Assembly: GCA_030524745.1 (NCBI GenBank)
Contig: JAUNGC010000008.1
Coordinates: 1-64,000 of the forward strand
Reading direction: 5' to 3'
DNA from: Eubacteriales bacterium
GTDB taxonomy: Bacteria; Bacillota; Clostridia; Lachnospirales; Lachnospiraceae
DNA length: 64,000 nucleotides
Position numbers and translations under genes: made by a program. The notes under the pieces are model-generated. The model was not told where the DNA came from and did not search any database. It was given only the letters and a program-made list of their open reading frames with translations. Below are positions 57,790-64,000 of the stretch, piece by piece; positions within the stretch are counted from its first letter, which is position 1, and each line of letters begins with the position of its first letter.

Positions 57790-58753
57790 ATGGATTGCGG
57801 CCTTGCTTGCGGCAGCGATAACAGCCGTTTGCAGCGGCTGCGGCAGTTCTGAAATTTTGTTTGCCTATGATCCGGACTATGAAGTTTCAAGCTTTCGCAT
57901 TGTAAATGAGAATGCGTCCGTTACGGCTGATGCGTTTGCGTTTTCACTGTGCGTCGTGGATCAGGATGTCGGCGTGGACGACTCGGTGGTGGACATGTCC
58001 GAAGCGACTTCGGCAGGACTGTTTGATTTAAACAATAATACGGTGCTGTATGCAAAGAATGTCCATGAAAGGCTCGCGCCGGCCAGTCTGACGAAACTGA
58101 TGACTGCGGCTGTGGCGTTGAAATACGGAAACCCGGACGATATGATTACGGTGAGTTCGAATGTGAATATCACGGAGAGCGGCGCAGTTTTATGCGGCCT
58201 GCAGGAAGGGGATCAGCTTACGCTGAATCAGGCGCTGCATGCGCTTTTGATGAAATCTGCAAACGACGCCGCAATTGCGATTGCGGAGCATATTGCCGGG
58301 AGCGTGGACGCGTTTTCGGAAATGATGAACGCAGAGGCGATGGCGATCGGCGCCACGAACAGCCACTTTGTCAATCCTCACGGACTGACTGCGGAGAATC
58401 ACTATTCCACAGCTTATGATATGTATCTCATTTTCAATGAAGCGTTAAAATACGATCTGGTGAATGAGATTATCAGCATGAGCAGTTATGAAACCGTATA
58501 TAAAGACCGCAACGGCAACAGCAAGAATATGTCTTTCAACAGCACAAACTGGTATATCACCGGCAATTCCAGGGCGCCCGAACATGTCTCTGTGATAGGC
58601 GGAAAGACCGGAACGACTAACGCCGCGTTAAACTGCCTGGTGCTGCTTGCCAGAGATACCGCCGGCAATCCTTATATAGCCGTCATTCTGCGTTCCAAGG
58701 AGCGGGAAATTCTCTATCAGGAAATGACGGATCTGTTGGATGAAATAGACTAA
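57773..58753 (+). CDS. D-alanyl-D-alanine carboxypeptidase, lipoprotein-like (S11 family)
   Basis: A 326-residue penicillin-binding protein of the S11 peptidase family that trims D-alanine from peptidoglycan stem peptides. The active-site motifs are SLTK (SxxK) near residue 104, SAN near 161 and KTG (GGKTGTT) near 277. The N-terminus ([14 protein letters not shown]) looks like a lipoprotein signal with cysteine, so the protein is probably lipid-anchored. It starts with GTG 57773, inside the end of mgsA. It lacks the C-terminal extra domain of the longer DacA/DacF proteins. Confidence 0.9.
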   Translation: MKCTNKWIAALLAAAITAVCSGCGSSEILFAYDPDYEVSSFRIVNENASVTADAFAFSLCVVDQDVGVDDSVVDMSEATSAGLFDLNNNTVLYAKNVHERLAPASLTKLMTAAVALKYGNPDDMITVSSNVNITESGAVLCGLQEGDQLTLNQALHALLMKSANDAAIAIAEHIAGSVDAFSEMMNAEAMAIGATNSHFVNPHGLTAENHYSTAYDMYLIFNEALKYDLVNEIISMSSYETVYKDRNGNSKNMSFNSTNWYITGNSRAPEHVSVIGGKTGTTNAALNCLVLLARDTAGNPYIAVILRSKEREILYQEMTDLLDEID

Positions 58754-58769
58754 TCTATAAAAATAAAGG

Positions 58770-58798
58770 TTGTCATTTTAGTCGATATCAACTATAAT
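58770..58798 (+). promoter_or_regulatory. strong sigma-A promoter for the P-loop gene
   Basis: TTGTCA (58770-58775, 5/6) and a perfect TATAAT (58793-58798) are separated by 17 bases. The leader has the strong ribosome-binding site TAGGAGGGA. It is one of the best promoters in the window. Confidence 0.85.
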
Positions 58799-58855
58799 AA
58801 ACATATCTTATGATGGATAGGACATTATAAGGAATTTACTTTAGGAGGGATTACC

Positions 58856-59275
58856 ATGGTTCAATTAATTGTAGGCGAGAAAGGAAAAGGCAAAACTAAA
58901 TACTTATTGGATAAAGTAAATACCGAAATAAAGGAAGTAAACGGCAGCATTGTATATCTGGACAAAAGTGCGAAGCACATGTATGAGTTGAACAATAAGG
59001 TGCGACTGATCGTTGCTCCGGATTATATGGTTGACAGTAGCGAAGCTTTTCTGGGCTTTGTCAGCGGTATCATTTCACAGGATCATGATCTGGAACAGAT
59101 GTATTTTGACAGCTTTTTAAGAATCGCCTGCCTGGAAGGTCAGGATATTACCCCTATCGTGGAAAAACTCGAAAAGATGAGCGAGAAATTCGGCGTGGAT
59201 TTCGTACTCAGCGTTTCCCAGAACGAATGTGATCTGGCGGAAAGCCTCAAGGCAAAAATTATCGTTTCTCTTTGA
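58856..59275 (+). CDS. small P-loop protein, unknown function
   Basis: A 139-residue protein with a Walker A motif GEKGKGKTK at residues 7-15 and no recognisable second ATPase domain; a hydrophobic strand LRLIV-like (VRLIVAPDYM) and KIIVSL at the C-terminus complete an ATPase-like core. Similar small proteins in Lachnospiraceae are labelled PilT-like or ATP-binding without evidence. It has its own strong promoter and a terminator behind it, so it is a single-gene transcript. The function is unknown. Confidence 0.85.
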   Translation: MVQLIVGEKGKGKTKYLLDKVNTEIKEVNGSIVYLDKSAKHMYELNNKVRLIVAPDYMVDSSEAFLGFVSGIISQDHDLEQMYFDSFLRIACLEGQDITPIVEKLEKMSEKFGVDFVLSVSQNECDLAESLKAKIIVSL

Positions 59276-59276
59276 T

Positions 59277-59306
59277 TTGTACATAGTAACGACCGTTACG
59301 GATGAT
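59277..59306 (+). promoter_or_regulatory. weak promoter with a palindrome in its spacer, for the HlyD-like gene
   Basis: TTGTAC (59277-59282) and GATGAT (59301-59306) lie 18 bases apart, a poor promoter. The spacer is filled by the perfect palindrome GTAACG-AC-CGTTAC (59286-59299), a shape used by repressors and by MerR-type activators. The terminator at 59351 would lie between this promoter and the coding region. Low confidence. Confidence 0.35.
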
Positions 59307-59350
59307 TTTGAAACACATGGCGCATGCACATGGCTGACGCGCCTTTGAAA

Positions 59351-59383
59351 AAGCCCCGGAGAAGACAGCCGGGGCTTATTTTT
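59351..59383 (+). terminator. terminator after the P-loop gene
   Basis: AAGCCCCGG (59351-59359) pairs with CCGGGGCTT (59369-59377) around a nine-base loop, then ATTTTT follows. It ends 14 bases before the HlyD-like start codon. Confidence 0.93.
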
Positions 59384-59396
59384 GGAGGTCTACAAT

Positions 59397-60803
59397 TTGG
59401 CAACAGGACAGGATAACGGGAAAATAAGACAATATCGCAAACCTTTGAACATCAATCTGGGAACGGTGGTTTTTCTGACGATTTTTCTCTATATCATCAT
59501 CTGTGTGGTTTCTTATTTTTTGAATTCCAAAAATATCAAACCGTATACGGTGATGTCAGGATCGCTTTCAACAGATAACGTCTATACCGGGATTGCGTTA
59601 AGAAGCGAGTCTGTTGTAAACAGCCCGTACGCAGGTTACATCAACTATTATGCCAGAGAAGGAGAGCGCGTCGGCAGCGGAATGCTGGTATGTACGATCG
59701 ACGAGAGCGGCCAGCTAAGGGATATCTTAAATGAACAGAACGCGGAAGATACCGCGCTTACAGACAGCGATCTGCGGGAGTTAAAAAGCAGCATTTCCGC
59801 ATTTTGCGCGAACTTTACAAAGAGCAGCTTTCATACTGTATACGATTTCAAATACGATATGGAAGGAACGGTATTGAAACTGGCAAACGTGAACGTATTG
59901 CAAAGTCTGGCCGAGTTAAACAACGCTTCCAACAGTCAGCCCGTAAATCTCTGTTATGCTCCGCAGTCCGGCATCATTTCTTACTATACGGACGGTTATG
60001 AAGAAAAAACTGCGGCAGACATTACGGATGCGGATTTTGACAAAGAAAAGTATGTGAAAACGCAACTCATTGTCAGCGAGTTGGTGGCAAATCAGGACGC
60101 GCTTTACAAACTCTCCACAGATGAAAACTGGAGCGTCATTATCCAGGTTGACCGTGCAAAAGCGCTGACATTGGAAGAGGAAGAGTACGTAAAGGTGCGT
60201 TTTTTAAAAAACCAGTATGAATCCTGGGCGCAGGTGACAATATTGGACAAAGGCAGCAACGGCGTTTTTGCGCAATTGGATTTCAATAATTCCATGGTTA
60301 CTTTTGCATCGGACCGCTTCCTGGAAATTGAATTGATTACGGAAGCGGAAACTGGTTTGAAGGTGCCCAATTCCGCCATTATTAACAAGGAATTTTTCCT
60401 GGTCCCCAAGGAATATGTGACAAAGGGAGGAAGTTCCGGCAGCAACGGGGTGCTTCTGGAGGTCGCCGGCAGCAACGGCTCTTTGACGACGGAATTTATC
60501 CCGACACAGATTTACCAGGAAACGGAGGAGGAGTATTATCTGGACAATTCCACGCTTTCCGTCGGCGATCATCTGATCATGCCGGATTCTTCCGAAAGCT
60601 TTACGATATCCAAAAGCGCCACTTTAATCGGCGTTTATAATATAAACAAAGGATATGCGGATTTTAAAGAAGTTCAGATTCTGGCCCAGAATGACGAATA
60701 TGCGATCATCAAAGCCAATACCACCTACGGACTGAGCGTATATGATAATATCGTGTTAAACGCGCAGTCCATTGAAAATCTGGACGAATTGATTTATGAA
60801 TGA
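59397..60803 (+). CDS. HlyD-like single-pass membrane protein
   Basis: The 468-residue protein has a short cytoplasmic N-terminus, one membrane segment (about residues 25-47) and a large extracytoplasmic part with HlyD/RND-adaptor-like beta segments (RVGSGMLVCTIDESGQLRD, shortened). A coiled coil is short or absent. Such proteins usually work with an ABC or other exporter, but none is encoded here. It lies before yggS and sepF, so it is probably part of the division operon. TTG 59397 is chosen as start, 8 bases after GGAGG (59384-59388); an in-frame TTG at 59382 is the alternative. Confidence 0.8.
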   Translation: MATGQDNGKIRQYRKPLNINLGTVVFLTIFLYIIICVVSYFLNSKNIKPYTVMSGSLSTDNVYTGIALRSESVVNSPYAGYINYYAREGERVGSGMLVCTIDESGQLRDILNEQNAEDTALTDSDLRELKSSISAFCANFTKSSFHTVYDFKYDMEGTVLKLANVNVLQSLAELNNASNSQPVNLCYAPQSGIISYYTDGYEEKTAADITDADFDKEKYVKTQLIVSELVANQDALYKLSTDENWSVIIQVDRAKALTLEEEEYVKVRFLKNQYESWAQVTILDKGSNGVFAQLDFNNSMVTFASDRFLEIELITEAETGLKVPNSAIINKEFFLVPKEYVTKGGSSGSNGVLLEVAGSNGSLTTEFIPTQIYQETEEEYYLDNSTLSVGDHLIMPDSSESFTISKSATLIGVYNINKGYADFKEVQILAQNDEYAIIKANTTYGLSVYDNIVLNAQSIENLDELIYE

Positions 60804-60834
60804 CAGCTTTATGAATGGGAAGGAGAATGCGGGA

Positions 60835-61533
60835 ATGATTGCGGATAATCTGAAGACGGTGCAGAACAATATCAGGACTTCATTGGACAGGGCCGGACGC
60901 GGGCAAACGGACGCCGCGCTGATTGCGGTGAGCAAAACGAAGCCTGTTTCCATGATTATGGAAGCTTACGCGCAGGGCATCCGGGATTTTGGAGAAAATA
61001 AGGTTCAGGAGCTGGCGGAAAAGCAGGAACAGTTGCCGAAGGATATTCGCTGGCACATGATCGGGCATCTGCAGCGCAACAAGGTGAAATATCTGATCGG
61101 AAAAACGGCTTTGATTCACAGCGTGGATTCCTACAGACTGGCCGAAGAAATCAGCAAAGAAGCCGCGAAAAAGAAGACGGACGTGGATATTCTCATTGAA
61201 GTCAACGTCGCGCAGGAAGAAAGCAAATTTGGTGTGAGCATGGAAGAAGCGCCTGATCTGGTGAAAAAAGCGGCCGGACTTCCTTTTATTCATATCAAAG
61301 GATTGATGACAATTGCTCCAAATACCGAAAATCCGGAGGAAAACCGAAAATATTTCCAGTGTCTGAAACAATTATCTGTTGACATAACAAGTAAAAATGT
61401 TGATAATGTATCTATGAATGTTTTGTCCATGGGAATGACCAATGATTACATGGTAGCCGTGGAGGAAGGTTCCACATATGTCAGGGTGGGCACCGGCATC
61501 TTCGGAGAGCGAAATTACGATGTTTCAATCTGA
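60835..61533 (+). CDS. yggS: YggS family pyridoxal phosphate homeostasis protein
   Basis: YggS proteins bind PLP and help keep the free PLP pool and amino-acid balance. The 232-residue protein has the PLP lysine in LIAVSKTKP, FGENKVQEL, HMIGHLQRNK and a C-terminal SMGMTNDYMVAVEEGSTYVRVGTGIFG (shortened). The start is ATG 60835 with GGAAGGAG nine bases upstream; earlier ATG codons at 60796 and 60811 overlap the HlyD-like gene. It precedes sepF, as in many Firmicutes. Confidence 0.93.
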   Translation: MIADNLKTVQNNIRTSLDRAGRGQTDAALIAVSKTKPVSMIMEAYAQGIRDFGENKVQELAEKQEQLPKDIRWHMIGHLQRNKVKYLIGKTALIHSVDSYRLAEEISKEAAKKKTDVDILIEVNVAQEESKFGVSMEEAPDLVKKAAGLPFIHIKGLMTIAPNTENPEENRKYFQCLKQLSVDITSKNVDNVSMNVLSMGMTNDYMVAVEEGSTYVRVGTGIFGERNYDVSI

Positions 61534-61555
61534 CTGAAAAAAGGAGTGTTTCATA

Positions 61556-62059
61556 ATGGGAGTTATGGATAAGTTTTTGAATTATATGAAACTGAACGAT
61601 GAAGAAGATGACGGATACTATGACGATGACTATTATGATGATGAAGACGACGCGCCGGTAGAGAAGAAGCCTAAAATCAAGAGCATTGCAAAGGCGGACT
61701 CTTATGAGGAGGAAGAACGCACCAGAAAGCCCGCTCCAAAGGTAACGCCGATGCGTCCTGCCAGAAAAGTCGGCATCGGCGGCATGGAAGTATGTGTGAT
61801 TAAGCCTACCAGTGTGGAAGATGCGAGAGAAATTACGGAAACACTGTTATCCAATCGCACCGTAGTGCTGAATATGGAAGGCCTGGATGTGGATATCGCA
61901 CAGCGGATTATCGATTTTACTTCCGGCTCCTGCTATGCGATCAGCGGCAATTTGCAGAAGATTTCTCATTTTATTTTTATTATCACACCGGCGAGCGTTG
62001 ATATTTCCGGCGATTTTCAGGAGATTTTGAGCAGTTCCATGGGTGTGAAGGACATCTGA
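61556..62059 (+). CDS. sepF: cell division protein SepF
   Basis: SepF tethers FtsZ filaments to the membrane. The 167-residue protein has an N-terminal amphipathic helix (MGVMDKFLNYMKL), an acidic Asp/Tyr-rich linker (EEDDGYYDDDYYDDEDD), and the C-terminal SepF core (about 82-167) with VVLNMEGLDVDIAQRIIDF. The start has the ribosome-binding site AAGGAG. The gene follows yggS after 22 bases. Confidence 0.95.
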   Translation: MGVMDKFLNYMKLNDEEDDGYYDDDYYDDEDDAPVEKKPKIKSIAKADSYEEEERTRKPAPKVTPMRPARKVGIGGMEVCVIKPTSVEDAREITETLLSNRTVVLNMEGLDVDIAQRIIDFTSGSCYAISGNLQKISHFIFIITPASVDISGDFQEILSSSMGVKDI

Positions 62060-62129
62060 ACCAAAGAAATGATAACAGAGTGTGCGCACAGAACAGAAGC
62101 GTCGCAGGATGCGGCTGTGCGCAGCGCGG

Positions 62130-62154
62130 GTGTGCGCGGTTGCGCACACTTTTT
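62130..62154 (+). terminator. terminator or attenuator between sepF and aroB
   Basis: GTGTGCGC (62130-62137), loop GGTT, GCGCACAC (62142-62149), then TTTTT. The 3' arm can also pair with an upstream copy of GTGTGCGC (62080-62087), and another copy of TGTGCGC lies at 62116-62122. Alternative pairings suggest a possible attenuator. The stem is perfect, so at least partial termination is likely. Confidence 0.75.
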
Positions 62155-62169
62155 CTATGGGAGGTACTT

Positions 62170-63273
62170 ATGGCAGAACGAATGACGGTTTCCTATCAGA
62201 GAAAACCCTGCTATGATATTATATTTACAAACGGTTTTGAAGGTTTACGGGAAGAACTTGCAAAAGACGAATCCCTTCAAAACAGGAAAATCTGCATTGT
62301 GACGGACAGCAACGTGGAACCGCTTTATGCGCAGGCGGTCAGGGAAATCATTTCTCCCTGCGTGAAAGCCTGTGAGATTTTTACTTTCCCGGCGGGAGAG
62401 GAGAATAAAAATCTTCAGACCGTGCAGTCTCTGTACGCTTTTTTGATAGAACGACATTTTGACCGAAAAGATATGCTGGCGGCGCTGGGAGGCGGCGTGG
62501 TCGGCGATCTGACCGGATTTGCAGCGGCTACTTATCTGAGGGGCGTGGACTTTATACAGATTCCAACGACGCTGCTCGCACAGGTGGATTCCAGCATCGG
62601 CGGCAAAACCGGCGTGGACTTTGACGCCTATAAGAACATGGTGGGCGCCTTTTATATGCCGAAACTCGTATATATGAATCTGGACACCCTTCAAACGCTG
62701 GAAGCGCGGCAGTTTTTTAACGGTTTTGCAGAAGTCATGAAACATGGTCTGATTAAAGACAGTAAATTTTATGAATGGCTGATCTCCAATATGTATGAAA
62801 TCTGCGATCGGGAGCCTGCCACTATGCTGGAACTGGTGAAGAGAAGCTGCGAAATCAAGCGCAGCGTAGTGGAAAAGGACCCTACGGAACAAGGTGAGCG
62901 GGCGCTCCTGAATTTTGGCCATACGATCGGACATGCCATTGAGAAAAACAGCAATTTCACGCTGATGCACGGAGAATGCGTGGCGCTGGGCTGTGTTGCG
63001 GCCGCGTTTATCTCCTGGAAAAGGGAACTCATTGAGATGGAAGAGTATTATGAAATCCGCGATATGTTTGTCCCCTTTAATCTGCCGATATCCATGGAAG
63101 ATCTGGATGTGGAGCGGATTGTGGAACTGACCAGATCCGATAAGAAAATGAAAAGCGGCCAGATCCGTTTCGTTCTTCTCACCAAAATCGGGAAAGCGGT
63201 ACTGGATGACACCGTGACAGAGGAAGAGATGAAAGCGGCCGTGGAAGAACTGAATTTCAGGGAAGAGGATTGA
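62170..63273 (+). CDS. aroB: 3-dehydroquinate synthase
   Basis: AroB converts DAHP to 3-dehydroquinate, the second step of the shikimate pathway. The 367-residue protein has GGGVVGDLTGFAAATYLRG (NAD-binding), TTLLAQVDSSIGGKTGVD and the zinc-binding HGECVA and GHTIGHAIE histidines. The start ATG 62170 has GGGAGG upstream (62159-62164). An in-frame start at 62080 would read through the hairpin region and is not conserved. It lies between sepF and lspA, apart from other aromatic genes. Confidence 0.96.
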   Translation: MAERMTVSYQRKPCYDIIFTNGFEGLREELAKDESLQNRKICIVTDSNVEPLYAQAVREIISPCVKACEIFTFPAGEENKNLQTVQSLYAFLIERHFDRKDMLAALGGGVVGDLTGFAAATYLRGVDFIQIPTTLLAQVDSSIGGKTGVDFDAYKNMVGAFYMPKLVYMNLDTLQTLEARQFFNGFAEVMKHGLIKDSKFYEWLISNMYEICDREPATMLELVKRSCEIKRSVVEKDPTEQGERALLNFGHTIGHAIEKNSNFTLMHGECVALGCVAAAFISWKRELIEMEEYYEIRDMFVPFNLPISMEDLDVERIVELTRSDKKMKSGQIRFVLLTKIGKAVLDDTVTEEEMKAAVEELNFREED

Positions 63274-63275
63274 AC

Positions 63276-63797
63276 ATGGCATTAAAGCGGAAGAAAATGT
63301 TTTTACTCGATCTTTTTATTGCGCTGCTTGGCCTTGCGCTGGATCAGTTTACGAAATGGCTGGCGGTATTTTATTTAAAGGATCAGGTTCCGATCGTGCT
63401 GATCCCCGGCGTGTTGGAACTCAGATATCTGGAAAACAGAGGGGCGGCCTTCGGCGTCCTGCAGAATCAGAAGATATTTTTTGTTATCATGACCTGCCTT
63501 GTTCTGATTTTCTGTCTCTATGCGCTGTGGAGAATGCCCGATGAAAAAAAATACAGACTGCTGCATATCATGGGCGGCATTCTGATCGCCGGAGCGCTGG
63601 GCAATTTTATGGACCGGCTTCGGCTGGATTATGTGGTGGACTTTATTTATATCAGTCTCATTGACTTTCCGATTTTCAATGTGGCGGATATGTATGTATC
63701 CTTCATATGTGTGCTTGGATTGATTCTGGTCTTTTTCGGACGTTTCGGTGAAGAAGATTTCAGTTTCCTCAAGCTGAAAAAGAAGCAGGCGGTCTGA
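63276..63797 (+). CDS. lspA: lipoprotein signal peptidase
   Basis: LspA removes the signal peptide from diacylglyceryl-modified prolipoproteins. The 173-residue protein has four membrane segments and the catalytic aspartates in GNFMDRLRLDYVVDFI and FNVADMYV. LENRGAAFGVL is also characteristic. ATG 63276 is chosen; TTG 63270 lies two codons earlier. It precedes an RluD-type gene, the common lspA-rluD order in Firmicutes. Confidence 0.96.
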   Translation: MALKRKKMFLLDLFIALLGLALDQFTKWLAVFYLKDQVPIVLIPGVLELRYLENRGAAFGVLQNQKIFFVIMTCLVLIFCLYALWRMPDEKKYRLLHIMGGILIAGALGNFMDRLRLDYVVDFIYISLIDFPIFNVADMYVSFICVLGLILVFFGRFGEEDFSFLKLKKKQAV

Positions 63798-63800
63798 GTA

Positions 63801-64000
63801 TGGAACTGTTTCGTTTTCAGATAACAGAAGAGCAGGAAGAGGAAAGAATCGATAAGTGTATTGCGGCGCTTATCGATTCTTTGTCGCGTTCTTTTATTCA
63901 GAAAATGATAAAAGAAGGCAGAGTCAGCGTGAACGGACAGCCTGTAAAGGCAAACTACCGCGTCCGGACGGATGATGATATTTCCTTTGAATTGCCAAAA
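63801..64000 (+). CDS. RluD-type pseudouridine synthase, N-terminal part
   Basis: Only the first 66 codons are in the window; the gene runs off the end. The reading frame begins MELFRFQITEEQEEERIDKC and continues with an S4 RNA-binding domain (LIDSLSRSFIQKMIKEGRVS, VNGQPVKANYRV). It follows lspA by 3 bases, where rluD commonly lies. The catalytic domain is beyond the window, so the exact target (23S rRNA pseudouridines 1911/1915/1917 by analogy) is inferred. Confidence 0.85.

Noticed and set aside
62080..62169. Extended N-terminus for aroB (cysteine-rich 30 residues)
   Set aside because: The stretch is the hairpin/terminator region and ATG 62170 has a perfect GGGAGG site.

Overview
The window is a 64 kb chromosomal segment of a Gram-positive, probably anaerobic Clostridia bacterium, most likely a member of the Lachnospiraceae. 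The reasons are gene order and gene content: rex next to the NAD(P)HX repair enzyme, formate-tetrahydrofolate ligase with folD, an electron-bifurcating NfnAB pair, a radC-mreBCD-PBP2-minCDE-rodA wall and division block, sporulation-type yqfC/yqfD with a BofC-like gene, and an Amy13K-like secreted amylase built from several starch-binding modules. The genus assignment is inference. All 57 genes I support lie on the + strand, mostly separated by a few bases or by 4-base stop/start overlaps. No rRNA, tRNA, insertion sequence, prophage gene or CRISPR array was seen, and no gene-free stretch exceeds 300 bases.

Layout. 1-9.8 kb: rex, nnrED, alr, a MazF-type toxin without a visible antitoxin, a CNNM/CBS transporter, a YebC regulator, an O-acetylhomoserine sulfhydrylase-like enzyme, an unknown membrane protein and the ClpP-like tepA. 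9.8-20.6 kb: ftsK/spoIIIE, fhs, folD, a zinc-ribbon/TPR membrane protein, nfnA-nfnB, a second zinc-ribbon membrane protein and rlmH. 20.6-25.4 kb: a monocistronic 1,491-residue secreted amylase with its own promoter, a dyad upstream of it, and a strong terminator. 25.4-35.7 kb: yqfC, yqfD, phoH, ybeY, a MATE/MurJ-like flippase, a BofC-like protein, a large palindromic element (30907-31102), two flavoproteins, then proB, a DUF896 gene and 5-formyl-THF cyclo-ligase. 35.7-49 kb: proA, an L-lactate/malate-type dehydrogenase, pepT, a terminator, then miaB, mutS, mutL, miaA, a PLP lyase (YnbB type), a DUF4321 protein and radC. 49-58.8 kb: mreB, mreC, mreD, a PBP2 with a large insertion, minC, minD, minE, rodA, mgsA and a D,D-carboxypeptidase. 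58.8-64 kb: a lone P-loop protein in its own transcription unit, a HlyD-like membrane protein, yggS, sepF, aroB, lspA and the start of an RluD-type pseudouridine synthase.

Functional themes. One-carbon metabolism (fhs, folD, 5-formyl-THF cyclo-ligase) and redox balance (rex, nnrED, nfnAB, the lactate-type dehydrogenase) fit a fermentative anaerobe. The 49-62 kb part is the elongasome and divisome supply (MreBCD, PBP2, RodA, MinCDE, D,D-carboxypeptidase, SepF). MutS, MutL, MiaA and MiaB form the usual repair and tRNA-modification cluster.

The strongest unexplained signal is the 196-base palindrome at 30907-31102. It has 51-base arms (48 Watson-Crick pairs, 2 G-U pairs, 1 mismatch) around a centre that folds into further hairpins, and a plausible sigma-A promoter ends 24 bases upstream of it. 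It could be a structured RNA, a leader of the flavoprotein gene behind it, or a miniature mobile element; the sequence alone does not decide.
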